Assembly (NCBI GenBank): GCA_963978905.1
Contig: OZ022257.1
Span: forward strand, 47,130,203-47,194,202
DNA length: 64,000 bases
Origin: Trichostrongylus colubriformis
Taxonomy: Eukaryota > Nematoda > Chromadorea > Rhabditida > Trichostrongylidae
Reading direction: 5' to 3'
Shown: one piece after another, positions 23,200 through 36,700 of the stretch
Layout of the letters: each line of letters starts with the position of its first letter
How positions within the stretch are numbered: the first letter of the stretch is position 1
Made by a program: the position numbers and the translations under genes
Notes under the pieces: model-generated
Seen by the model: the letters and a program-made list of their open reading frames with translations, nothing else
What the model was told of the DNA's origin: nothing
Databases searched by the model: none

Positions 23200-23810
23200 G
23201 ACTTTAACAGCTAAAATGTGCCATTTGATGATCTCGGTCTAGAGACTGTTTCGTAAAAACACCAAAGGATAAATTTCGCAGACTGAAATACGAAATTAGA
23301 GGTGCTCAGCAGTGAATAGAGAAGGAATGAAATGAAACGGCGAGAAAACCGGCAGTTAGGAGAGTAGAAAGCCCCTTTCTCTTCGAGTGGTGTGCAAGTG
23401 CTCCGAACAGTGTTAGGAAAGGTCTGTCACCAGCACTGCATGGCGGGTAAACCACTATTGAAATGACCGAATTAACATTCCACTAAGACTTAAATTCTAT
23501 ATGAAGGACCCTTACAGCGACAAGCCTCCACCTTTTGATATATCTTGTCTGCTTTTACGAAATTGTGTTCATTGGAAGATGTAGAAACTTAATTATTTAT
23601 ATTGTACTTTATTTTTTATTATTTATTTTCGCAAATATCAGTTTCATTCTCCTGCCTTTATCTTTGACATAATCAGACTAGCTGGGTATTTAAATCTTGA
23701 AATTAGTAGCAAATCGGTTGCCTTGCAAGCAAACCCACCTATGGGCGAGCTGACCCCACACTAATCACCGGAACAGCTGCCACACACTCCTTCTCTTTCG
23801 CCCTTTCTAC
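23200..23810. repeat. Diverged dispersed repeat shared with the F-box gene introns
   Basis: Pieces such as TGCAAGTGCTCCGA, AACATTCCACTAAGACT, TATCTTGTCTGCTTT, ATTGGAAGATGT and CCCCACACTAATCACCGGAA follow the same order as 36,440-36,870 (copy A) and 52,380-52,626 plus 57,655-57,800 (copy B). It is a diverged copy of a repeat whose other copies sit in the last large intron of the F-box genes. Confidence 0.55.
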
Positions 23811-24537
23811 GTCACTAGCCGGGATAGATTGCAGAAGGGGAGGAGCTAAATCAGCCAGTCGCAGACGATTTCCCGCCTTGGCCTGCATCTCCCCCATCTG
23901 ATGAACTGCAGAATGACACGCCGTGCTGCGGGATTGTAATAAAACCCCAAGCCTGGGCTTCGATGCGAGTTTAGCTACACATCACCTCTTCTGGTGTGGA
24001 GTTTGTTTTCGGAGTTAGTGGAGATTACGTATTCCCAGTTCTCACTTTCTCGTGACCCTTCTCTGCCCCACAGCATTTATCATTCTTACAAAGGAACCTT
24101 CCACGTTAACGACATTGCGTTCTCATGACGAAACGTGATTTTCTGCCACGGGCACAATGCGTCCGCGTTGTCAGGTCAGTTAGAAGGAATACCTTCACAC
24201 TTAGATCAACGTGCTCTGTAGTAATTATGATCGTGACAGTTCCTCCACAGCGCTACCCGGCACCATGTTAGAGCCATAAGTTTTTTCCACGTTGGAAATA
24301 ACGTTGGAAATAAGAGTACTCTATAGTTTTGAAAAATATCATATTCGTTTTTCGATGACATTCGTTGCCCCTGCTCGAAACCACACCCATTTTACAGAGC
24401 GAGTTCAAGTGGGTGTGGTCGAAGAGGTCGATCAGGCGTAGGGCCATGATGGCGCATTGTACGGGCGCAAAAAAAAGGTGCATCCTGAATAGTAGCTCAT
24501 TGATCTGCTACTCTGAAGAGTTGAGGCGACTCATTTG

Positions 24538-24763
24538 ATGGGTGTAGGTTGGGACACACGAATCTAGGCCGTGACCCTGTAACAGCCTATGGCCTTTGAC
24601 CTAAGCGTTGAATAATTCAGACAATTTGTTCATGTAAATCGTGTCCTCCTTGCAAGTCTGTTCCGTTGTATAGTCAATTGCCTGAATTATTCATTTCATA
24701 GGGCAAAGGCCACAGGCTGTCACAGGGTCACGGCCTAGATTCGTATGTCCCAGCCGTCACCCG
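24538..24763. mobile_element. 226-bp MITE
   Basis: Inverted ends with the shared block ATCTAGGCCGTGACCCTGT, about 55 bp long at 24,548-24,605 and 24,700-24,755. The centre (CAATTTGTTCATGTAAATCG ... CTGTTCCGTTGTA) resembles 41,360-41,420, which looks like a broken copy in duplication copy B. Confidence 0.7.
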
Positions 24764-25936
24764 TGGTCAGGATCACGCTGATCTACATATAGGAGTGAAA
24801 TGAGAGCGAATCATCCTTTTTTAAATCTGAATTTTTAAAAATCGAGAAATGATTCAAAAGACCGGCAAATATGCAGAAATTAGTGTCAAATAATGTTTGG
24901 CGGATATTTTATACGCTCATTTTCATATCTTTGTTTTTTATCATCCTTGCAGTAACTTTATAGGTTCAAATATTGACAATAATTCAAACATTATATACGA
25001 ATACTATCAGGTATTTTAATAGCATTAACAGTGATAAGAAAACTGCATTATTTCTTTCCAGGCGTCTACAATACGTCAACAATATGGACCACAGCAATCA
25101 AGACCGAAGTTCGACAGTTTCTCGACGACGAAAAGAGCTTCATTAAGTCGTGCAACGCCAGTTACATCGATACAGATCGACAGTTAAATGCACACTACGT
25201 GATAATCACATTAGGGGCTCACTTTTTTAGGGCAAATAGCCTTTTATAGCCGTAAATCCTCACGGTGTTGTGCTTTTTTAGCGCAACCGAGCCAGGCCCA
25301 TCCAACCACATCTTATATAACTTAGACGATCGAATTTCCAATGTTCTAGCTGTCTTCATCATCGAAACGGCTGTTTCACTGAAGCGACTTTTTTATCGCA
25401 AATTTCCTTTTCCATGTGAGCATTACCAGATGGCCAGATGTGATTTGGTTGGGTGGGCGTGGCTTGGTTGTGTTCAAGCAGGCACAACACCGTGACGATG
25501 CACCGTACAGCTGCAACAAAGGTAATCCACTAATCTGATTATCGAGTGGAGTGCCTTGAATATACCAGTCCGACGGGCCTTCGCTCCTGGACAAGAGTTT
25601 AAAAAGTTGTGCGTCATGAAGATTTACTTTTTAGGCTTTAGGCCACACAGGTGAGCATTTTACGTGCATACGTGCAAAGTATTTTGTGATAGCAATAGAT
25701 AAGTGAATTTGATTCACTTTCATTCTCCTCTCAAAGGATCCACATTGAACCCTCTACTCATGAAGTTCTAAACAATCTGCTACGTACTGCTTTTTCTAAA
25801 AAAAACCGTGGCTCGGCAAGAATCACCGTCATCAAATCCGTCACGAATTGACTTTCCTCAAGACCAAAGTAGCCGACTCTGTGACCACTTTGAGCTTTTC
25901 AGATATTTGAAATCAGAAATCTATTTGTTCATTATA
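24764..25936. other. No gene recognised
   Basis: A splice-like acceptor (TTTCTTTCCAG at 25,051-25,061) precedes an open stretch to about 25,199, readable in two frames; see findings. Otherwise unassigned AT-rich sequence. Confidence 0.35.
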
Positions 25937-26977
25937 TTGGGTCATTCCATAAGTAATGTCGTTTTTTTTTTCAGCAAGAATTTTTGCCTTAAAATCACAA
26001 ATTTTCGCAGCATGTTATATATCATTCGAGAGGAATTTTTCTGCTCTACAAAATGATATGTTCAGTTCTTGAGGTTATTAGAATGCGGCCGACATTTAGG
26101 GTAGCAAAGAGGTAGGTCCAGCCGACAAAAATTGGCCAAACCGGCAATCAATTGAAACACTATATTTCACTTTAGGAAAATCAACCAGTCATGTGGCGCC
26201 TACTTAGTCCTGACCTCTTCTACAATTCCCAATATTTAGTTGATCAAGAAGTCGTGTCGTTCTTTTTCTAAAATTTTTTTTTTCGAAAGCACCCACACTT
26301 ATTCAAAATGAAATTTTTTCTTTCAGACTCCTTGCTTAGAGTTGCTTCATGAGCCATTTCGAAGAATTTCTTCTGCTGTATCGAAAAAATCTTTTTAGTA
26401 TGTTTTGGCTGCGTTTCAAATTGAGTTTTAATACCATGTGATAGGGGTCCAGCTGACATTTTTCACAATTTATTTTTTCCATGAGAAAGTTAAGAAATCC
26501 GGTCAGTGATCTTTCCCTGTTCCTACCCAGACCCTGTTCTTAACATTTCACTACTCTTTCAGCTGATTGGTTAAGAAAATTTCCTTGCCCTGGTTCGAAG
26601 AAATTGTCTAAAATCACCGAGTTGTAGACGAAAAACTAATTGTGGAGAAAGAACGACACTACTTCTTGATCAACTAAATATTGGGAATTGTAGAAGAGGT
26701 CAGGACTAAGTACGCGACACATGACTGGTTGATTTTCCTAAAGTGAAATATAGTGTTTCAATTGATTGCCGGTTTGGCCAATTTTCGTCGGCTGGAGCTA
26801 CCTCTTTGCCACCCTAAATGTCGGCCCCATTCTAACAATCTCAAAAACTGAATATATCATTTTGTAGAGCAGAAAACTTCCTCTCGAATGATATATGACA
26901 TGCTGCAAAAACTTGTGATTTTATGGCAAAAATTTTTGCTTAAAAAAAAAAACGACACTACTTATGGAATGACCCAA
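25937..26977. mobile_element. 1.04-kb TA-flanked foldback element (mariner-type ends)
   Basis: It starts TTGGGTCATTCCATAAGTAA and ends with the complement TTATGGAATGACCCAA, with TA on both sides. Arms of about 330 bp pair through CTTTAGGAAAATCAACCAGT and TTGATCAAGAAGTCGTGTCG, around a loop of about 380 bp (26,270-26,645). No recognisable transposase. A truncated copy lies at 44,484-45,405. Confidence 0.85.
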
Positions 26978-27120
26978 TAGAAAAGTGACTTACAAGCAGT
27001 GGCTGAAAACCTTCCATTTCTAAAAAAAATTCGTGGCAAATGGATGGGTAAGTTCTCCAGCACCTATAGATATTGTTCTGGACGAAGAGTTTATGAAAAG
27101 AAACTCTTCACACTTCAAAA

Positions 27121-27292
27121 TAATTCGATAATAATGATACTAACAATAATAGCAGTGACAATAACAATAGCAATCCTTTTCTCCCAGCGCCAGTCCCGCT
27201 GTAGGGTCCGCTTAATAATAAAGATAGCAATAAAAATAGTAATAGCAATAATAATAGTAATAATAATAAGAGGAAGAAGAAGAAAACGCTAA
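27121..27292. repeat. Degenerate ATA/AATAAT simple repeat
   Basis: Long runs of ATA, AAT and ACA triplets. They generate Ile-rich or Tyr-rich chance ORFs on both strands. Confidence 0.8.
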
Positions 27293-28338
27293 TAAAATTC
27301 GGGTAATTTTAAGGGGGAAGCATAATAGCTGTGCAGGACAAAAGTAAGCCAGGCCTGAGGACTGGGGAGGGGAAATGAGATCCGAGATGGGCGACAAGTT
27401 CAACGTGTAAGATGGGCTCTCCTCGAAAAGGGTCAAGTGATACACCTCATTCGAGGTCCCCTCCTTCCCCTCGATGCTCATTTAGCCTAACATTCTGTAG
27501 ATTGATCACTAGGTTTACGCAGATAGGGGTTACACAAAATAATGTCAAGATACATAGTATTTCCAAAAAAAGTACTACGAATCTGAAAAATATTGAAAGA
27601 GAAAGATGATAACGACAAAGAGAACACCCCATGTCAACGGTTCCCGCTGCAAGCGTATGAAGTTTGATCGAGAATTGTTGATTATGGCGCCAGTTGTGCT
27701 GACATTGTTGGTGATAATTTGATGTGAAGTATCATACACCATAAAAACAAGTTAACGACGGCGATTGCACAAGGAGTGGCATCGATAAATGGCATGGACG
27801 ATTCCAGCTTAGGCTAGCATGGCTGTTGAAGGAATGCAAATAAACCTGGAACGAGCTGTCCTCTGTTCTTCCGTATGCATGCCAGTGCCCGTCTATGTGC
27901 ACAAGTCAGTTGCCCACGGTCGAAATGCTCGAGTCCCCGCCTTATCGGAGAATTTAAGGCATTTTACAACTGCAATGAGGGTCAGGCAACGTTGCGATCG
28001 CCCTACGACGTACCCTCGAAACCACGGTAAACCTTTAGACCTCTTGCGGACACGTGAGAATTTAGAACTGCCCTTGAGTTGGAGAGAGAGAGGCTGTGTA
28101 GGGGCACAGTAAGATCAGAAGTTGTCGACAGTTATGGCACGATTCCTCCCCCATTTCTTCCCCAGTCTCACCCTTAAAGGGCGTCGACCAACGCAGGCAG
28201 TGTATAAACCCTGGAAAATGCGACATGTCGTTTGAACTGCCCCCAATGTAATTTGGAACAGTTATCGGCGGGAGAAATGCAATTCAAAAACTTGCGCGTA
28301 ATGTTGATTTGCTTATCACTTTATCTCTTCGATCACAG
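27293..28338. other. No secure gene
   Basis: A frame at 27,819-28,037 with a possible donor (CCACG|GTAAAC) could be an exon in front of the one proposed at 28,339, but reading frame and start are ambiguous. Confidence 0.3.
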
Positions 28339-28569
28339 ACGGTCGCCCCTTGCGCTATAGTGCCTTGGCATGCCGTCTCCGCGGACAGCCGTACTTCGTC
28401 GAACCTTACTATGAGGAGATACTCTTTGAGTGTAATACAATGAATACTTGCTACCTGTATTACTCCGTGCTTTCAGTTCAAATGCAACATATTTTACCAA
28501 TTTCTTCGTGGCTTGCAATCTTCAATAGAACTCACTACTCTATTCTGCAGCACCTCTTCTTGCTAATAG
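28339..28569 (+). CDS. Candidate internal exon of an unknown gene
   Basis: An acceptor (GATCACAG) and a strong donor (CTAATAG|GTAAGTG) bracket a 231-nt open stretch. It starts with two bases completing a codon and leaves one base at the end. It encodes about 76 residues beginning GRPLRYSALACRLRGQPYF and continuing VEPYYEEILFECNTMNTCYL, ending in a hydrophobic segment. Codon use in the first half (TAC, TTC, GTC, GAG) looks like coding sequence. I do not recognise the family and could not find neighbouring exons; a foldback element begins 70 bp downstream. It could be a relic or chance. Confidence 0.3.
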
Positions 28570-28640
28570 GTAAGTGCCACGTAGAGGGAGCAAAAGCTCA
28601 ACTCTTAAGCCCTCTAGTTCATAAGCGGCACCTATACTAA

Positions 28641-29739
28641 CTAGGGAAGGTATTTTACTTACCACGGAACTTTGAAATGAGACCCGGGGGGATCGATAGA
28701 GCTTCGAACGCTGATTATAACTGTGAAAACCAAAATTGCCAAATGGCATTCTGAAGCGAGTTACGATGGGTCAAAGTTTGCCTGTGACACCACATTGGCG
28801 AGGCACTTTACCATAAGACGGTTTGTCAAAGTGGCCATTTGCAGTGAGACACATGCCACTGTGCGCGCTTTCAAATGCTGATCTCAAATCTGTATTCAGA
28901 ATCTGTCAAACAATTACCTGAATAAAGTTATGAAGGTTTTTTTGGAAAAAAAGAGTAATACCATTTTATGGTATGTTCGGGAACCCATAGCACGCGAGCC
29001 ATACGTTCTCACGCAAAACCAGTGTGATTTCGTGTTCAGAGGATCAAATTACCCTATGGGACAAGTTTTCAGCCAATTCGAGGATTTGACCAAATTTCGG
29101 AAAAATTGATGAGCTATTGGCTGGCAACCCATTTGACAAAAGAGTAGTCGTTCACCCTTCCCCAGCAAATGCTCTTATTTCGCGCTTGTTACGTGCATTT
29201 AGTGTGATGGGCAAGTGTGATAGGTATGTTTAGGTTATCATGCTCAGCTTGCAGGATTTTTTGTGGAAGGACATTCAAAAACTCCTACTTAACCCCTGGC
29301 CACCCCTCATTTCCCGATGTTGGGCCAAAAACTAGATCCGGCTGGAAATTTGCACAGAGGGGTAATTCGACCCCCTACGCGCGAATATCATACAATGAAA
29401 CGTTGAGAAGTGAAACAAAAGCACTTACTGACAATGAAACACAAAATGCAAAAAAGCCGCACCGCCGGAAGCAAACCCACGACCTCGCGTTTACGGAACC
29501 GGAGCACTCCCACCAAGCCACGGAGGCCATATCTGGCTATGCGCTAGTCATGCTGATAGCAAAGCGCCTCGCCATTGAGATGTCACAGGCAAGTCACACG
29601 CAAACTTTGACCCCTCGTAACTCGCTTCAGGATGCCATTTGGCAGTTTTGAATTCCACAGTCATAATCAGCGTTCAAAGCTCTATCGATCCCCCCGGGTC
29701 TCATTTCAAAGTTCCATGGAAGTAAAATACCTTTCCTAG
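28641..29739. mobile_element. 1.1-kb element with about 170-bp terminal inverted repeats
   Basis: It starts CTAGGGAAGGTATTTTACTT and ends with the complement AAGTAAAATACCTTTCCTAG. Arms 28,641-28,812 and 29,562-29,739 pair through GGGGGGATCGATAGAGCTT and GGCATTCTGAAGCGAGTTACG, with mismatches. The centre (about 750 bp) has no transposase but contains a tRNA-like piece on the minus strand near 29,450-29,545. Confidence 0.7.
29450..29545 (-). repeat. tRNA-like sequence inside the inverted-repeat element
   Basis: The minus strand reads TGGCTTGGTGG (A-box-like) then, about 35 nt later, GGTCGTGGGTTTGCTTCC, a weak B-box. The anticodon stem cannot be formed well, so this is at best a decayed tRNA or SINE head. 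Confidence 0.25.
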
Positions 29740-31937
29740 TAAATGCATGATAAGCTGCCAATTCAACTTCATTCGCTACGTTGTGGAAGCACGTTCCCGA
29801 TTGAAGGGATCGGCCATAGAAATTCCATGATTCTAGTTTATCTTAAAATCACTCTACTGGATACAGTGCATGAGAAGAGACACGAAAAAACCGAGATTTT
29901 CCCTTTATTCCAAGGCAAAAGTGGAAAAATTTGAAGAAGGGCAACTTGTTTGAATTTCAGCGACACCATTTGAACCGCCGTCAGCGCCTACAGCGCAATT
30001 CAAACTTTCGCGGCAAATGTGAGTATGCTTCCCATTCTGCGTCCATGACCACGTGACAGTCGCAACAAAATGAGGAAAGAATGAAGTCCTTTGTTGAACA
30101 TAAATTTGGACCAGAACCACTTTTACACGAGATCACTAATTATTAGGCTACACGGAAACTTCTGAGACACCTTACGCCTTTCTTTTCACAACTTTTCTTC
30201 AATCATCAACTTCTGATCTATAGCATATTCACTACGGACACTCCTGAATTTTTTGTACTTCCTCAGAAGTGCAAGAATGTCTCTCCCACGAAGCTTCGCA
30301 AATTGCGATGGTACGGTGGGTACGGCGCGATAGTCGACTTCTGATCCGGATGCGATTCCTCTGATCGCAAGCATGTCAGCTTAAAGACAGGGTAGGGGTC
30401 ATGTGGGTAATGGTAATGAGCACTCCTAAAGTGAGCCATCAAAAAGAGAGCTACGGGTATAGGAAAATTATATGTGGCGAAATTCGCGATGAAAACCAGC
30501 GCCTCTGTCCTTCATAGTAACCATCTTATTCAACAACTGCCGCTTATTCTGACATGCCACCACCCCTTTCGCTATCAGAACCCTGCTTCCTTTTTAGTTA
30601 ATGGTGAGAAGAGGGTCTTGTTTCTCGACTCGAACAGTTGACCGTTCCATTCCTTTTAATTTCACTTTCCTACCAGTAAGTGCCTGGATTTTGGTATCCA
30701 ATAATCTTTTGATATTCGACCCTGATTACACTCATCCACTACCTTTGACTGAAGTACAACCGAAGCAAATCTCTTAAGGGAATAATTCTGACCGGAAATG
30801 ATTTTTAGTTTCTCAATATGGACAATGAAATGTGAGCTTTGGATTGATGAACAAAAGGGACTAAAAGTTTAGAGGAAACTTTCTGTGGATTATGTGAGGT
30901 CGAAGAACTTTACTTCTGATCAAAAATTGGATAAAGTAAAACTTTGAAGATCTTTCGCTAAAGTAGCCATTCGCAATGTAGATGACTACGCCGTCCTGAC
31001 CGCTCTCAACCAATGTGTATGGGAAACTAACTGTCGAGATTCATCAAACCAACTACAAAGTTTGGATTAAAAATATACCACCGCGTAACCTATGCATCTA
31101 TTCGTGAGGCACGGTAGTCTCTTAGATCGCTCAGATGCGTGACTGTGCACGGCACTGCTTACCAGTATACCATCGCGTTCCATGTCGCAGGTCACCGTCA
31201 TTTTTCGACCTAACGCTCCTCCACACCCAAGGGTACACACCCTCATTGACCTCACGCGGGTTGTCACTCTTGGGAATCTTTCCAGCTTGCAGTCATCGTA
31301 TTCTGATAATCTTCTCTGACACTGCGAGTTCATAATTTCATGTATTTCGCTGTTTGTTTCTTACCCTCCTCTTTTAACTAGCTCTCTGAACCGTGAATAG
31401 CACTGTACAACTATCGCTATCCCAGAAACCTTGAGTTGCCCAATGTAATGGATTTCGCTATAACTTGGTCATAGAGTCAGTAGTGGCCTCTATTCCGGGT
31501 ATTTGGGTAAAGCCTGATCACGAATAGGGCTCTCTATCATTACCGCCAACGTGGCACCAATCGGATGCAACGCTGAAGAGAAATCCTTTTCTATAAGAAA
31601 TTATTCAGGGCGAAGACCATGAATAGGACAATTATAATAATTGGGAAGATGGCCTCGTTTACAGTACTGCAGCGGTGCTAATATGTACGCGCACCACACT
31701 TTCGCGGCCCACTGCTGTATTCTTGCTGACCTTTGAAAGAGAAATGAACCTTCTGTTTTCAACTAAACCTTAGGCGAAAATACATATGCGCATAAATGTG
31801 CATAATTGACGATTGTCGGAGGGTATATCTTGAGATACACGGATTTTGACCTTGGTCTTCCCCTTGTGACAAGTGTTATTCAAACAATTTGTTAAAAGAA
31901 TCATTCACAAAAAACGAGTCTCTTTGTTACCTACATA

Positions 31938-32610
31938 TTGGGTAGTCTAAAACGTTTTTTCGTATTTTCAAATACCGCTTTTTCCTTCCAAACTGCTTTC
32001 CAGCAATCTCTTCTGTACATACACATGTAGTACAGGTCCACACGCATCTATAGGTATTATTGTCTTCCATCTCCCGGATAACCTTTTCGGCAAAATAAAC
32101 ATATCAAAGTCCAACCTCATTTTCAATACAAAAACTATAAAAAAAATTTCTTTGAATGGCGTACAGGGGAAGGAAAAGGTGATAATCCGATGGAGCAAGA
32201 TCAGGGCTAAAAGGTGGATGGGGCAGCAATTTTTATCCAAGCTCGAGAATTTTTTGGCGAGTCATTTTTTCAATAGTGGTAAAAATTTTTTTAAATTTTT
32301 TCTTTTAAAAAATTTTCGAGCTTGGATAAAAATTGCTGCCTTATAGCCCTGATCTTGCTCCATCGGATTATCACCTTTTCTTTCCCTGTTTAACGCCATT
32401 CAAAGAAAAAAAAATTGGAATTGAAAATGAAGTGACTTTTGATATTTTTATTTTGCCGAAAAGGGTTATCCGGGAGATGGAAGACAACAATACCTATAGA
32501 TGCGTGTGGACTTGTACTACATATATATGTACAGAAGAAATTTTGTGGAAAGCAGTTTTGAGGGAAAAAGCGGTATTTAAGAATACGAACAGACTTTTTA
32601 GAGCACCTAA
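31938..32610. mobile_element. mariner-derived foldback element, second copy
   Basis: 673 bp, TA-flanked, with ends TTGGGTAGTCTAAAACG and the complement of TTAGGTGCTCTAAAAAG. Same family as 8,439-9,092: each arm carries the mariner transposase tail, and the right arm reads PYSPDLAPSDYHLF at about 32,338-32,380 in one frame. Copy B lacks this element at the matching place, so it inserted after the duplication or was lost from B. Confidence 0.8.
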
Positions 32611-32639
32611 TATTTACGTTGTATTGACCTTATAAGGGC

Positions 32640-32990
32640 CGCATGCAAAAGTTCATGCGAAAAATGTGAATCCTGCTGAGATTCAGCACCACAAAGTCTT
32701 GGCTGAGTGGGCAGAGCTTCCGGCTGGTACCCACTCCGTCGTCCGCCGCGGTCGGTGACGCATATTAGGAACAGAATGTTACGTAAACGGTCCCACTCTC
32801 CGTCCCCAACCGCGGCGGACGTCGAGATGCGGCTTTTACTCAGAGGCCCACCCTACCCGGCCAAGAACAGGGAGCTCTATCTAGCCGAATGCTCATTTTT
32901 TCGCGTGAAACTTTGCATGCGGCCTTTATTAGGCAAATAGAACATAAATATATGAGTAACAAAGAAACTCATCTAACCATGGACGATTCC
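32640..32990. mobile_element. Foldback element related to 22,660-23,075 (left end degraded)
   Basis: Shows the palindromic CGCATGCAAA...TTTGCATGCG pair, the CCGCCGCGG...CCGCGGCGG centre and ends in ATAAATATATGAGTAAC and GACGATTCC. The left outer arm is shorter than in its relatives. A relative sits inside the larger insertion of copy B (41,950-42,870). Confidence 0.55.
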
Positions 32991-33715
32991 TTTGAAGGGA
33001 AGCTTGTGGTCACCGCGTGCCCCAGCGACCCTACGGACCGTGTGTTCCAATCGTCACCCATTGTAGAACAATTGCAGATGAAAGACGATAGCGAGAACAC
33101 CACCTCATCACAAGTGCACCATCCTGAGCCTAACTGCTTGCGCACTGACCATATATGTTGTGTTCGTGGTCCCGAATGATGAATGAATGAATCCTGAACG
33201 AAGTATCCTGAATAATCGCGAAATCACAATTTCAAACAGAATTTGCGTGGGAAAGTTGTTGCACCAATCTGGAGCAAATGCATCAAATAAGCGTCAACGG
33301 CGCAAACAGAGAACATACTATTCGTGATCGACACTCCCAAGAAATCCTGAACAATCCTCACGAAATCCACTTTTTTATCCAATTTACGGTCTCTGGGATA
33401 GTGATATTCTCATCCAAGCATTTGCAACATTGAGCTATTTGTTACAGATCTTTTGAAAGCTTCACACTTTGTATCACTACCGATCGATGCGAGCGCGTTT
33501 GTGGAAGGTGGAGAGATTTCCAGGTTGGTGCCACTGGTATTTTCTATCGAAAATGTCTATCTTTCTTATGATTACCATGAAATAAAACCGTAAAACATCT
33601 AAACATTAGCTCAAGGCTGAAATTCTCACAATCAGAATTTGTCCTCACCATTTATATACCGCTAGAACTCGAACGTGACCCAGTGGGTTTTGGAGACACG
33701 CTCCATCGGTTAAGC

Positions 33716-36700
33716 ATGTTGTTCGGCGTATACAGAGGAGACAAGGTGAGGAATGAATCTTGCACCCCATTCGATTCTGATGGCATTCAGAATCCGCCGC
33801 GTCCCTTGCCGAGTGAGCGCGTAATTCACCTGCTTATTGCTTCATTTACCACGGATCTAGGTAGCTCTATCTGATACGCATTGAAGTGGTGCACGGAAAA
33901 ATATGTCGTAGCAATGAAAATTATCCGAGAATCGATAACGAGAGGCAGAATAAATAAATGTAGAGTAAATGTATTTCTCGGGTTCTTACCATCCTCCTCT
34001 GGCTGAAGAAATATATTCCTCGGATTTTTAAATTTGAAAAAAAATAGATTTTCAATTTACCATTTCCCTCTGCTTCCATCACTCCATTTTGGCACTATAA
34101 GCACCTCTATACACTACCTCTCACCGTATTGCTTTCCCTGCCCCTATAAAAAAAACTCGGAGAACTTTAGCTTCGAATTCTTACTAATTAGCCTAGATTT
34201 TCAGATTTTCCGTGGAAGACTACCACCTCGACAGGTATCGGTGGTCAACGCTCTCGCAGAAAAGTGAGTGGTCATTCAGAAAATCGACCTCTATCCAAGA
34301 ACCTCACCATATTACATTGACAAGAGAACCATTGCTAATTTTTTTCAGAAGCGGTTTCCGTGGAGTCGATTACCGAAGGAACTGCAGGTGAAAGTCCTTC
34401 AGAATCTTCGTCGATGCGATCTAAACAGTTGCCGATTGGTGAATCGCGAGTTGTTCGAGCTTATTCGGAACAATGAGCGGCGGATGAAAAGGAGAGTCAT
34501 CGATTGCTTGATCATATCCGCAGTACGTCACATATAATTTTGAGAAAACACAGAAAACTAATTTTTTCACCAACACCCGTGTTTTTTTTTGCAGAAGCGT
34601 CAACCCTTGAAAATAGATTTTCGTATCCGGGTAACCGTATGCTGTCTCGATGAGCGACTACGAATGGTTAGTCTAAGAACCACGAGGAAATGTCTGAACA
34701 TATTCCTTGGAAGCGTTAATGTAATTTCGGCTTTTTTTCTTTTGCAGGTAACAAGACGGTGGATGTCCGATCCATGCAGGTTGTCAACGGTTCTTCCGAA
34801 AATGCTGAAAAATGCTGACATTCGCAACCTGAAGTTCATGAAGGTTTCTAAGATTTTTCCATTCCATTGGTATTAGAAAGGAAGAAAAGCGTTGAATTAT
34901 GTGTTTTTGCTGTGGGTAGGATGTGAAACCGAATGTGGGCAATCACTCTGGGATTTATACGCTTAGGTAATTACTTCGCAGCTATCAGGCAGTTCGGAGT
35001 TCTTGCAGATCAGAATTTTTCATTTCCTGGATTTCTTCTGTTTTTGTTTCTTTCTCAGGATTGCCTGTACCATGTGGAAGCCCACTTTTCGCTTCATTCA
35101 AACATAGTGACTACCAAATGAATTTTGATTTTTTTAAAGTCTCTGCAACAAAATTGATAAGCGGCTCCACACCATGTCTCGTACGTCCTTCTTCGCCGGC
35201 TTTCAAAACGACCCATTTCTCAACCGCATTGTGGAACACGATGAGAACCGGATTCTGTAGGTAAATCGACACAACCCGCACCATCTTTGGACAGTGGTCA
35301 AAGCGGTCAGTCTCGTTAGCATGGCGGCGGTATTTGGGTACACGGTGCTGTAATCCTCCCTAGCTTCATGGATCCTGGGGAACTCTTACGGCTGCAAAGT
35401 ACCGTGAGGAACTTGCGAGTTGCATTGCAAATTGCATCATGAGCTCAGTACTGGCTAATAGACAGGAACCCATGTTTCTTCATGATTATGCACGGCCCAT
35501 GATGAGCAAACAACCTTGATAAGTTGAATGAGTGGAGCCACGAAACTCTGCGGGTTCCATCATACTCATCTGATCTGGTTCCCATCGATTACCATTTCTT
35601 CAACTACCCAGTCAGATGTCTTCGGGTGAGGTGCTCCAATATCCATTACGATGCTAAGGCGACCTCCAACGAGTTCATCGACTCTAGATCTCCAAAATTC
35701 ATGGCAACCGATAAAATATTATCGTCACAAGATATGGGGATTTGAAATTGGAGCTCGAATACCACAAGTACTTTCCGAACGACCCAATGCCCGCATCTGT
35801 TCCTGGGTCAAAAGTCATAGAAATTTGTCATAGAATCTTGGTTACTGCAGAGGTAGAATCCGTACAGACTTGGAGTTAAAAGAAATGTCCATGGAAATTT
35901 GAGTTTTCTAAACTCTCCTACAGTTATGTTGTATTTATCAAAGAGCCACCCACAAAGTTTCATGCGAAGACCAAAATTAGAGTGAGATAAAACCTCCAAA
36001 AATCTCCACATCTAGAAACGCTCAAAACGAGCTCAACCACTCAATTACTACTTAGGTGGTTATTGTCTTCACCCATTTAGCTCAAAAGCTTAACCACTCT
36101 TTTCTATGTGTTTGACACTGCGCTTTTGTGTTTTGGGTGACCTTGTAGGCAATTATAAAGGGCACCTAGGCATTCAAGAAATAAATAAATAAATGCTTAT
36201 AATGTAACTCTAAGGTACTGAATAGCATCCTTTTTGCTTTCCATTTCACTGATCATTGATGTATTGAGTGATTTCTATGACAGCTCTCGAGTGTCATTTC
36301 TTGAAACCATTTTCGGAAGCACGATTTCGAAGCTCCTCAACTGCATGGATGTTCCGGCTTTTGGAGAGGTTCTACGGTTTTTAAGTGACTGAGACTTAGA
36401 AATCGCGGATGCGCCGCACGCGACGCGACCTCATGAGCTAATGGTGACAGTGCGGGTGCAAGTGTTCCGACCAGTGTTCCAAGAGATCAGTTCATCAGTG
36501 TTGCGTGACGGGCAATACACTATGGAAAAGATGAGATTAACATTCGCATCCGACTAAAACTCTATATTACGGTAACAGTATACTTGCTACAGTGACAGCT
36601 TCCACCTATTCTATTCATCTTGTCTGCTTTCAATTTGAAATGGCATTTGATGGAAGATGTCACCTTAACCATTCATATAATATGAATCCAACCTTATTGT

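Noticed and set aside
26999..27292. 97-codon Ile-rich ORF
   Set aside because: Low-complexity ATA/AAT repeat.
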